The translations under genes and the position numbers were made by a program. From positions 1 to 64,000 of the forward strand of contig JAIWNI010000093.1 in assembly GCA_025331435.1 (NCBI GenBank): 64,000 bases of DNA. Reading direction: 5' to 3'. This document shows positions 1 to 8,838 of this stretch, piece after piece. Below the pieces are notes generated by a model. The model was not told where the DNA came from and made no database searches. It saw only the letters and a program-made list of their open reading frames with translations. Source of the stretch: Choanephora cucurbitarum. Taxonomy: Eukaryota; Mucoromycota; Mucoromycetes; Mucorales; Choanephoraceae. Each line of letters begins with the position of its first letter. Position 1 is the first letter of the stretch.

Positions 1-20
1 TTGGTCATAAATATCCACTT

Positions 21-1068
21 CTATCGCTTGATCAGATTGAGGAACTCTTCTCTTGTTCGTGGACTGCTTCGAAAGACACCTAACATACAACTTGTAATGG
101 TGGAACTGCCGGGTTTCTATATTTGTGTAATGGATTAGTGAAAAGAAAAATGAGAGGAAAAATATTTGTGTTACCTGAACACCTCTATTAGCAAGGGTGG
201 GAATTCAATTGTCAAACGAATAATTCTCATTTGAACTTTTTCACTACATATGACTTACCTTGAGCACATGCACAAGTGTTGACATTCCATAACAACAGCA
301 ACACCTTGAGGTTGAAGAATTTCCATTAATGCAGTAGCAATTTGTTTTGTCATACGTTCCTGAACTTGTAATCTGATCACATCATCAGTCTCTCGGTAAC
401 TATGTGCTTAAATTAAGCTTACCTTCTAGCAAACATTTCAGCAATACGGGCGAGCTTACTAAGACCAACCACTCGACGATTAGGGATATAAGCAATACTA
501 ATCTTACCCATAAAAGGCACCATGTGATGCTCACACAATGAAAAAACGTCGACATCTTTAACAAGTACCATCTCATCATGATCTATAGAGAAGCTCGGTT
601 AGTTTGAGCTTAAGTCAAGAAAACGTGAAATCTGCTACCTTCTTCGAACACAGCATCGTTGATCACCTCTATTGAATTAGACTATTAGACTCGAGTTGAT
701 CGAGAATAGTTGTCTTCAGTTAGCTTACCATGAATGTTTCGCTCGTATCCTTGAGTGAAGAACATCAAGGCCTTTGCATAACGTTCCGGGGTTTTTAACA
801 AGCCTTCTCTCTCAGAATCTTCACCAATGCAAGTCAAAATAGTCTTGACTGCTTCGGCCAATTTCTTTTCTCTTTCTTCTCGCTGTGCAGGAGTTTCATC
901 ACGACGATCGCGAGCACCCAAGCCTTTATTTTGCCTTATGTTACCAAAGCTTTTCCTTTGTTCTTTTATCTATTCTTAAGCACACTTACTTGGCCAACTC
1001 ATGCCATCATTATCTATAGGTGTTGCCACTCTAGGAGTACTTAATTCATCACTGATAGAGTTCGACAT
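21..1068 (-). CDS. FOL2: GTP cyclohydrolase I
   Basis: Catalyses conversion of GTP to 7,8-dihydroneopterin triphosphate, the first step of folate and pterin synthesis, in the cytosol. Seven exons read on the minus strand: 1068-990, 923-729, 668-639, 582-423, 372-259, 184-175 and 116-21, all GT-AG and in phase, giving 227 residues. The zinc/catalytic segment [10 protein letters not shown] and the following [10 protein letters not shown] are present, as are [11 protein letters not shown] and the C-terminal TSCMLGVFR and REEFL, all hallmarks of the family. The N-terminal part is short and charged, as is usual in eukaryotes. The start is the ATG at 1068, whose exon splices in frame into the conserved region. 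The sixth exon is only 10 nt and encodes the RGVQ segment; skipping it shifts the frame. The length fits the family, so the gene looks complete and functional. Confidence 0.95.
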
Positions 1069-1521
1069 GTTTATTTGAATGGTATATTACAGATGAAATA
1101 AAAAGAAATAGAAGAAAAGAAGAAGAAAAGATCAAAGATAATAAGCTTTTTTTTTTATTATTGCTAAGATTTATGGGCTTTGTAAGTATTTCCATTGATG
1201 TAAAATTCGCAACCCGAGAGATCAGTGACTGCTGCATCTTGCTAAATCTGGCTTCTATGATTGGATAATCAGTTTCAAAATTCACACGATGAGTAGATTG
1301 AACTATCAATGATATCCCATTATTCAGAGTAGGATAAGACATGACATACCATCACAAGCGGGAATATTGGTTCTTCAAACTGCATTTGCGCACTCGGATT
1401 TTTTCTGTTGCGTTTCTAATTTTTAATTGTGAGTCGTGCCTACCACAATTGCCGTATGGTTCATTCCGACTTCAGATGTTGTTAATGACTCTCTAGCCGC
1501 GCTTTTATTCTCAGGTATATA
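1069..1521. other. intergenic, upstream of GTP cyclohydrolase
   Basis: About 450 bases without a supported gene. It should hold the promoter of the minus-strand GTP cyclohydrolase gene, but I see no convincing TATA box. A 97-codon open frame on the minus strand overlaps the start exon out of frame and is not credible. The right end abuts the Tc1/mariner terminal repeat. Confidence 0.5.
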
Positions 1522-2489
1522 CAGTCTGAACCGAAATAACTCAAGTATTTACAAACTCCGCAACCTGATCATGTAGTTCATTGTTGTTTTGTTGGTCTTC
1601 TCATCACTCTTTTTTAATAAACATAATCAAAAGAACACTTTTAAAGTTATTCTCTTATCTGAGGCAGTCAACAAACATCTTTCCGAATACGTTTGAGTTA
1701 AATTAGCTGGTGCTTTTGTTTATCAAAGTAACTGAATCAACTGTACGATCAGCTTATAAAGGACTTTAGCAAATACAGACCACTCTTCCTAAAACTTCAA
1801 TTGAGAGAAAAAGGCTTCTTTCTGAAACCGATTTGAACATGATTGAGACAAGCGCTCGTTGCCAACCTGCTGAATCAATTAGGGCTCAACATCGTCCCTT
1901 TTTGAGTTCTGGCAAGAAGGTTTCTTTAACCGCTTTTCGAGTTACCTTGGGTCGTATGAACTTCAAATCGCGTGTCGCAACAAAGAAACCAGCTCTGAAG
2001 CGAAGACAAAGCTTTGCGTTTAGCTTGGGTCAAACAAAGGTTAAATGGACAAAAGATGACTGGAACAAGGTAATTTGGTCTGATGAGGCCAAGTTCACCC
2101 TAAAGAGTACTAGTGCTGGAACTAGAGTAATTGGAAAGATGGAGAAAGGTACGATAAGAGGCGCATTAAGAGTACCCACAAGTTTGTTTTGGGTTGAAAG
2201 AAAAATGGCACAAGCTCATGCCAAAGTATCTCAACAACCTCGTTGGCAGTATGAACAAAAGATGCCAATCAATTGTAGAAGCTAACAGAGGCCATGTCAT
2301 AGTATTAATTTTTTTTTACTTTTTATTTACCAACATAAGCTCAATACCCTTTTTTTTTTTTTACATATTCTTAAAATATGAAGGCAGTACTGATAGGCAA
2401 AAGCTCCACCAATTCATAACAACCTTCACAGTATAAGATACTCTTTAAATTTGATTTTCAAAATCCGTGAGTTATTTCGGTTCACACTC
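1522..2489 (+). mobile_element. Tc1/mariner element, 968 bp, with TIRs and TA target site
   Basis: The left end at 1522-1543 reads CAGTCTGAACCGAAATAAC followed by TCA. The right end at 2468-2489, reverse-complemented, reads GAGTGTGAACCGAAATAAC followed by TCA, so the two 22-nt ends match at 20 positions. Both ends are flanked by the dinucleotide TA (1520-1521 and 2490-2491), the target duplication made by Tc1/mariner transposases. Inside is a broken transposase (1833-2285). At 968 bp it is shorter than a typical autonomous element of about 1.3 kb, so it is probably internally deleted and immobile by itself. Confidence 0.85.
1833..2285 (+). pseudogene. Tc1/mariner transposase remnant
   Basis: Remnant of a DDE transposase. 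The segment DDWNKVIWSDEAKFTL is the classic Tc1 motif that carries the first catalytic aspartate (in WSDE). Ahead of it, SRVATKKPALKRRQ resembles the linker between the DNA-binding and catalytic domains of Tc1 transposases. After about residue 90 the similarity ends: no second aspartate or terminal D/E with the usual PYSPDLNPIE box can be read, and codons between 1740 and 1833 look like a decayed helix-turn-helix region. It lies inside the TIR-bounded element at 1522-2489. Non-functional by inspection. Confidence 0.8.
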
Positions 2490-2491
2490 TA

Positions 2492-3410
2492 CGGAGATAG
2501 ATCCTCTAGAATATAACCCAAAGGCAGTAATAGAATACTTCGTGGATCACAATCAGTTCTCTTCCCAATATTTGAATACAATGAGATCAGCAATAGCATC
2601 CATTTACCGAGTAACTCATCCAGATAAACCACTGATAGCATCTAACGAGCGAATCATATAGTTTTTTAAGTCCAAACGACGAAAGGATCCAAGATTAAGA
2701 AACAATAACAGGGAAGTCTACCCTGTCGAACTTGTGTTGAAGATGATACGCGATTAGGATGAAAATGACCAGCTACCATTACGAAAACTACAACTAAAGA
2801 CTCTCATATTTTTGACGGTTGCTACTATGTGGAGACCTCGTTCAGATATGGGCGCATTACAATACCGAGATGTGAAATCTCAAATGGATGAGATTCATCA
2901 AGTCAAGCATGTGACATTACTTGCAAGAAGCCCAAAGGAAGTTGACTCTAAACAATCAAAACTAGCCGTTAATTCCTGCCTCTTTTAATGCTTCTTTCAC
3001 CCAATTTCCAATAGTCTTTGCAGATACAGGTCCCTTCTCTTTGTCACTCGAAGACAAGTAGGTCAAAACAAAGTGTGGTCTCCTTTCAACCATCTTCAAA
3101 ATTCCTATGTCTTTTCAACAAACCTCCACAGTGTTCTCACAGGACGCACCTTTTCTTCTCCGATAACACTGATAAACAAAGCACGCTCTTTGAGAGCAGC
3201 TGCAAGTACTGAAGCTGTTTTGTAAGGTGCAACATTCCAAGAGGTCAAGAACCATGGAAATTGAATCCAAAACTCTAACATGGTAGAAGACTACTAATTC
3301 CGACCACCTAACCAGCATGAAGCAGGAAAGAAGATGATCTAAAGAATTTTTCAATCTACCGAACAGCAAACCATATCCAAGCCATACGGCAATTGCGGTA
3401 GGCACAGCCT
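2492..3410 (+). pseudogene. DIRS-type tyrosine recombinase remnant
   Basis: Three frames together read as a tyrosine recombinase related to those of DIRS-like retroelements. Around 2492-2660 there is an N-terminal SAM-like part (SQYLNTMRSAIASIYR). Around 2800-2945 lies the catalytic core start LTVATMWRPRSDMGALQYRD with the first arginine, followed by HVTLLARSPKE. Around 3230-3330 comes the end of the core, HGN then SNMVEDYYFRPPNQHEAGK, with the tyrosine in the expected place. Several stops and frame changes interrupt it, so it is dead. No reverse transcriptase or methylase of a complete DIRS element is visible nearby. The adjoining Tc1 element seems to have inserted at its 5' side. A Crypton-type element is the alternative. 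Confidence 0.7.
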
Positions 3411-3971
3411 ACAGTCAAAAATTAGAAGCGTGAAAAAAAATTGAGATTCATTTTTTGAGAGCAGGACAAAAACAGTTTCTTTATCTCTGTTTTATCCAGC
3501 ATTATATCATTTATTATCTCCAACTTAGTTGAAGGTAAACTGTCAATTAGATGACGTTTTTAAATGCCATCTAATCCTACTTAATAGAATTAAAGCGCTA
3601 TCTTACTGCCAACCCCACCTGCTCTCTGAGAGAGTTTTTTTCTCTTACTTAAACTTGATCAAATCCCACAACTACAGTAGTAGCAAGACCATGGCTACAC
3701 GCCTTTACGATTGATACAAGAGTTTTAGCAACCAAACAGACCAGCCTTCGGCTGATGAATAGGATTATTTCTTCTTGTACAACAAGGTTCGTGGCATCAG
3801 ATCAAACTGCTTCCTTTTTTAGACACTTATAAACTAACACAATACCAAACCAGATGACACCTAAATCTACCAGGGAGCTTTTGTTCCAATACTACTTTTT
3901 GGTATTTACATGCAGTTTGAAACGATAGTATAGCTATACTCACGCCTTTTTTTTTCTTTCTCTTGCAGTCA

Positions 3972-5518
3972 GAGGTTCAACCTTTGAATGAATTTTTGAT
4001 TGCACACAAACAGAGCTTTGACGATCTCTTAAATCTCAAGTCAAATAATGAAAAACCAATGCTTGACAAGACGAGCCTCTTGATGATGAACAAGTACGAC
4101 CAATTATCAAACAATGAAGTCAATGTGTTGAAGTAAGTATCATGTTGGGCTCTAATAAGTATTACTAACACTACAACTATGTCATAGGCTCGGTTTTTCA
4201 TATATTGTTGATTTGGATGAACAAAGCATTGTTGTGTACAAGGATTACATCAAGTGCAAGCATTTCTAGAGCCGCCTCTCTACTGATCCTGTTGACTTGA
4301 GTGCTCTTTTAAATGAAGAAGAAAAGCAGGAGATTGAAATGTGCTGCAATGGACTAATTGAGGAAGACAATACAATGTATTAGTTTCTCTTTCTTTATAC
4401 ACTGAAACATATGCGACTTCAGACCTGCCAAAAAAGTAAAGAAGAAGCAATGTTGGCGATTATGGCCGGAAAAATCAAGCTTCTTCAGAACAAAAAGAAA
4501 GATAACCTGAAGTTTGAAGTCCTTCGCCTTTTCGAATATTGGCATATATAAGAATCTTTGCTATATTTTCAATTTACTTAGTAAACTCTTTTCTTTTGTA
4601 TTTTTTTGTAGGCTTAATGACTTGCCCAGTTGGTGCAAGATTAGCAAGTCTTCAGAGACTGAAGATGTATGCAGAATCAACGAGCTGCTGAAGACTGTGT
4701 TTGATAGCACTGAACTATACCCTAAGATGTAAGTAAATGCAAAGAGGGGGGAGAGGAATGATTTATCATATGAATGTTGATATATTTTTTTCTTTTAGTG
4801 GTGAGATTTGTGCTGTCAACACAAAAGAAGTATGCTCAGTAAATGAAACAAACTTTTCTGGTGGTGAAGGCAGTAGCTACCTTCAGTCTGGTTCTCTCCC
4901 TCTCTCAAGGTCCAGCAAAGGTTCTGCTTGCGGCCGCAAAGTTGATTTGATGGTCAAAAACAAACATGAGGAAGAACTCGCTTACTGCGAGTTCAAAGCA
5001 GTACACTACCGTGCCTTGATTGAGTACCAATAATCAAAAAATTTGCGCTTGAACCAGCGAATAATGATTGAGATGAAGAAGCTTGGTGTGAATGAGAAGC
5101 TTATTGCTTTTAATTGGGAGGGTGAACTAGATATCTTGTGTTTTTATATTTGTCTTTCTAATATATATCTTAGGTTCTTTGGGTGTGTTCTTTTGCTTGG
5201 AAAAGGTGAATGAGGTTATGTATAGCCGAAAGGCTAACTATCTCATTGTCCCCCATCTGATCGAAGCACTTGACAGCGACTTTACTGGGTCAATCATGGC
5301 CATTATGGCATGGAAGGTAATCTCTCAAGCACGCCTATGTTGTAAAGTATACTCATCCTCTTAGTTATTGTTAGTTTTGTTATTGTTGCTATTATATCGC
5401 ATGTGCCTAAACACCTGCTGAAATTGTCTCACAGCATGAAAGTGGCACAATCAAAGCCAAGAAGGGAATTGAAGCAGTTGTACCCCACACCTGCTTTGCG
5501 GCAGTAAAGAATAAAAAA
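3972..5518 (+). pseudogene. PD-(D/E)XK nuclease-like family member, broken
   Basis: A multi-exon gene of a family I infer to be expanded in Mucorales. Exon blocks read LNEFLIAHKQSFDDLLNLKS (3984), LGFSYIVDLDEQ (4191), RLNDLPSWCKISKSSETEDV (4614) and then, at 4930-5030, GRKVDLMVKN followed by LAYCEFKA. The aspartate of VDLMV and the E-F-K form a PD-(D/E)XK-like site. Later blocks are RIMIEMKKLGVNEKLIAFN, KANYLIVPHLIEALDSDF and HESGTIKAKKGIEAVVPHT. Many junctions keep good GT-AG sites (for example 4133, 4189, 4729, 4799). In-frame stops at about 4268 (after KHF) and 5032 (after EYQ) break the reading, so I call it a pseudogene. The intact relative lies at 63061-64000. No function is known to me; nuclease-like is inferred from the motif only. 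Confidence 0.55.
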
Positions 5519-5694
5519 CGAAAGTTTTCTATTGTAATAAACATATATATCTATCTCTTGTTACTATATACCTAAACATATGGATAATTGCAAAAATAAA
5601 AAATAAAAAAAAAGTTGATAATGTATGAGAAGGTGGTGGCCCAATGACTTGAAGGCAAAAACAAAAGCCTCTCTTTTTTCTTTGCCTGGTATAT

Positions 5695-6045
5695 TTGAAA
5701 AAGTGCTCAAAATTGACACTTAGGGTAGTGATGATGATGTTTGATGATCCTCCTTTTTGTTGGCCACTATACATTTATCTTCGTTCTCGCTACCAAACTC
5801 CTTTGCGCAAAGCACGCCTCAAACTGCACCAACTTGGACTGAATCAAGGCCGTATCTTCGATCTCCACCACCATGATTGCTACAGTCTGACAGTGTTACC
5901 TCTCAACGACTATGTCGATGAAGCCATTGTCATTCTCAACTCTTGCTGCATGCTACCCAAAAGGGATTTTAATCCTTCAAACCTGGCAATTTGTTTTATA
6001 GAAAAAAAAAACTCTACTCTTCATGACAAGGATGTGAACACATGA
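5695..6045 (+). pseudogene. possible LINE ORF1-like fragment
   Basis: An open frame of about 116 codons whose middle (LYIYLRSRYQTPLRKARLKL, then GLNQGRIFDLHHHDCYSLTV) has the pattern of the RNA-binding region in ORF1/gag-like proteins of fungal L1-type retrotransposons as I remember them. Nothing else of such an element, in particular no reverse transcriptase, is adjacent. It could equally be a chance open frame or part of an unrelated relic. Confidence 0.3.
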
Positions 6046-6437
6046 GCCGCTTAAACCTTGCGTTTACAGTGCAACCACTACCTTTCCGTTCTCTTTCGTT
6101 TCTTCCAACACATTGGTTGTGTAATTGCCCATGGGAGTTTTTCCTATCACTGTATTACATTTACCAATTTTCTTCTCCTCATCTCTCTCTCTCACTCCTT
6201 AGACACCTCAACCCCTTCCATAACTACTGTTTTCTGCATTTTACTAATTCTTTCCCTCGCTTATTTTTATACTCAAGTATATCCAGTTTTTTTCTTCCCT
6301 CTTGATGGCATTTAAAGGACTTGAAATAGAACAGGCCTTGTGTTCTTAGAAAATCCATTCCAGATACACTAAACAAAAGTAAAAAGAATGCTTTATGAGT
6401 ACCCCAGACGTGCACATCTTATTATAAAAGTCTCTGA
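6046..6437. other. non-coding, pyrimidine-rich
   Basis: About 390 bases between relics. It is C/T-rich on the plus strand, which keeps two overlapping frames open by composition. No supported feature is seen. Confidence 0.4.
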
Positions 6438-6990
6438 TTAAGAAATTTTTAAGTCTGAAGAAGCCTTAAAGGTCACTAACAAAAAAGAAAAAAAACTGTT
6501 GTAAGCATCTGCAACTCTACAAGTCAATGTATCTTCTTTCAATAGCTGCTCTCTTTTGAGATTGCTTTTGCAACCCGACCAGAATCGCTCAATGGGATCA
6601 GGCACAGGAGAGTAAGGTAAAATGCACACCATTATAGCTTCTGTTGTCAGTGATATTTAGTATGTCTTGATATTTATGAATAAAAGCATTTTCCCAATCA
6701 AATAGTAGCCATGAAATCTCTCATGTCAATTCGTTACATCCAAGACTCAACCAATAAAGTTAAAGTAATGACCATGACTGTACTAGTACTATCACTGGCT
6801 TTTGTCCCTGAAGCATCTGTTATTTTTTATTCGATAGAGGAATCACTCTTGGTCTTCTCACACTAAGATGACTTCAAGAGAGATATCAACTATGATTCTG
6901 AAGTCAGTGTTGATTATTGGCATAATTATATCAGTAAATGGCTACAAATGCAGACCTATCCAACCTGATAGGGGTGTTTCAAGAGGGGTG
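6438..6990 (-). pseudogene. IS630/Tc1-type DDE transposase remnant
   Basis: Read on the minus strand, the segment from about 6800 to 6690 gives GHYFNFI and then HGYYLI, followed after a frame change by NAFIHKYQDI, which matches the DNAxIH catalytic block. A second frame change leads to ILPYSPVPDPIERFWS near 6615-6570, the family box holding the last catalytic acidic residue, and then KSNLKREQL. Stops and at least two frameshifts interrupt it. The aspartate before NAFIH appears lost (WENAFIH is read). I could not find matching terminal repeats. It belongs to the same broad superfamily as the 1.5-2.5 kb element but is a different family and lies in the opposite orientation. Confidence 0.7.
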
Positions 6991-7262
6991 CTATCAGCAT
7001 TACTGCAAGACGGATAGTTTAAAGAGCTTGATGTTGATATGGCTTCTTTCTAAGTGCTAACAGAACTATGATAAAAAGTACCTCTGTTAAAGCTATACCA
7101 GTATATAAGGCTTTATTGTTAAATGCGGATTTGAGTCTTAAATAGAGTATAAGGAAAGTAAGAGTATTGTTTGTTACGTAAAAAGAGTATAGAGACCATA
7201 AAGAGAATATGGAGAAAGCACAGAGGGCATAAAGAGAGACTTAGTTGCCAAAAAAAAATTGT

Positions 7263-7790
7263 AGACAATGTTAGGAGTGTATGTTCTTTCATAATTTCTT
7301 ATTTTGGATGTAGATGCAGTGGCTAAGACTTTGACATCTTGTAGTTTTTTGACACGCGAAAGAGCAACGTATAATTTTCCATGTGAAAAAAAACAGGTGA
7401 AGGAAGGTGGAGACCTACAGAATCCAAAGTTTGGCCTTGGGTTTTGTTGATTGTCATGGCAAAAGCAAGTCTAATTGGAAATAGAAAATGTTGAAATTGC
7501 ATAGCATCAGTTTTGACAGAAGAGAGTTTTATCTTTGGAATGCATAAACTGTTCCTGCACATGCACCTGTTTCGATAGTGATTTCGATTGAATTTAGCGT
7601 TGATGATTTGACAATGAGTTTTTTACCATTACATAAGCCGTTCAGTGCATCAAGGCTTCTCAAAAACATGATAAGTGATCCGACTTTCAACGCGAATAGA
7701 TGAGGAGGCAATACACCAGATCCAATTACATTGAAAACTTCCATATGATTACTATTGCTTATATATCGTATGTACAGAAGCACCTTCAGT
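7263..7790 (-). pseudogene. Helitron-type PIF1 helicase, C-terminal remnant
   Basis: Two minus-strand frames join into the end of a PIF1-like helicase. The upstream frame (7783-7560) reads LPPHLFALKVGSLIMFLRSL, GLCNGKKLIVK and ITIETGACAG, the region around the last helicase motifs. The next frame (7562-7323) reads FPIRLAFAMTINKTQGQTLD, which is the signature of Helitron and PIF1 helicases (motif V/VI area), then GLHLPSPVF. A further frame change gives KLQDVKVLATAS and a typical terminus. At least two frameshifts are needed and the Rep domain and Walker motifs are missing, so it is a truncated relic. I could not identify the Helitron 3' hairpin. Confidence 0.75.
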
Positions 7791-8076
7791 TTGAAAAACC
7801 AATATCAGCTCTTTTCCCTTTCTTGTTGTTCATGTTAAACTGAAAATGCGTTGATTGATTGCTTTGCTCATGCTCTTTTAGTCCACTTATGGAAGGTACT
7901 TTATACATTAGGGCACTGAAAGACAAACTTCTAATCGCTCTCTTTTTGTATTTTCACTTAAATAGGTCTACAACCAACAGTTTGCCTTATTTTCAACTCC
8001 ACTTAAAGGTCCATATATCATTTCAGTTTTATTCGTTTATTTTTGAAATAAAAAGCTTATTTCCAACTTTAGAATT

Positions 8077-8838
8077 TTAATCATTATCTCTTTTTGTTTC
8101 AGCCAACTCACACAGAGGCTGCAAGCTCGGTAGTTTAGATAGAGGATCCCACTCAGACGCTGTAGAAAGTGTGTTTGTATTAGGCGAGCTTGACAGAGGT
8201 TTCAATGTTGCTCTGTTTGATTTATCCAAGGGCATGTCTTCTACATCCAAATAGTCAGGGCCTCTTTGAACATCATCATCCTTACTAGAACCAAAGCTTT
8301 GAAGCAAAGCGTCTCTAGGAGACTGTCGAAGTCTTCTGAGCAATTCTCTTTGTCGAAAGCCAAGTCTCTTGACACGGAGTAAAACATTGCTTTTATCAAC
8401 ACTGAAAAGTACACGGCTACCATTTATTTGGCGGTTCCGATAGCCTAATGTATCCTGCAGATCTCTCTTGTTTGATTCTTTGTCTTTCTTGTTCGCACTC
8501 ACAGTGGCAAAGATTGGTATCTCAAACTTGATCTTGAGATAATTGTCCTGTATTCGTAGTTCAAGCATTTGAGAATGATTGGTGTCATTAAGCTTGCTGT
8601 TCTTGTGCATTGCATCAACCGCGCTCTTGTCAGTATACTTTTTTGATTCATAAAGCAATGATCCAGACAGCTGTAAATTAGCATGAAAAATCTCATGTCT
8701 TCTCTTTCTTATGAACAAACGGAGTGCCAGTTTAACAAAAATCCAAATTAACATTTGCAGCAACAACAAAATGATATATGGCTTTAGATAGTCTTGAAAG
8801 CATATTGTATGGTTAGAAGGATTTGAATGCTCTTCCAT
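8077..8838 (-). CDS. hypothetical single-pass membrane protein
   Basis: An uninterrupted 253-codon frame starting at the ATG at 8838. I do not recognise the family. After a short polar N-terminus (MEEHSNPSN) there is one strong hydrophobic stretch at about residues 17-43 (PYIILLLLQMLIWIFVKLAL), immediately followed by a basic cluster RKRRH, which predicts a signal anchor with the bulk facing the cytosol. The rest is soluble and charged: IKFEIPIFATVSA near residue 105, an arginine-rich RQRELLRRLRQSPRD near 165, and a serine-rich tail. The arrangement of an anchor and a soluble beta-like region is reminiscent of organelle-contact or lipid-transfer proteins, but I cannot support that. Length, lack of repeats and a clean start argue that it is real. 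Confidence 0.6.
   Translation of the reverse strand: MEEHSNPSNHTICFQDYLKPYIILLLLQMLIWIFVKLALRLFIRKRRHEIFHANLQLSGSLLYESKKYTDKSAVDAMHKNSKLNDTNHSQMLELRIQDNYLKIKFEIPIFATVSANKKDKESNKRDLQDTLGYRNRQINGSRVLFSVDKSNVLLRVKRLGFRQRELLRRLRQSPRDALLQSFGSSKDDDVQRGPDYLDVEDMPLDKSNRATLKPLSSSPNTNTLSTASEWDPLSKLPSLQPLCELAETKRDND

Noticed and set aside
1049..1342. 97-codon minus-strand open frame
   Set aside because: Overlaps the start exon of GTP cyclohydrolase out of frame and has no family pattern.
6042..6315. Two overlapping plus-strand frames rich in F, L, S and P
   Set aside because: A product of C/T-rich composition; no start context, domain or splice support.
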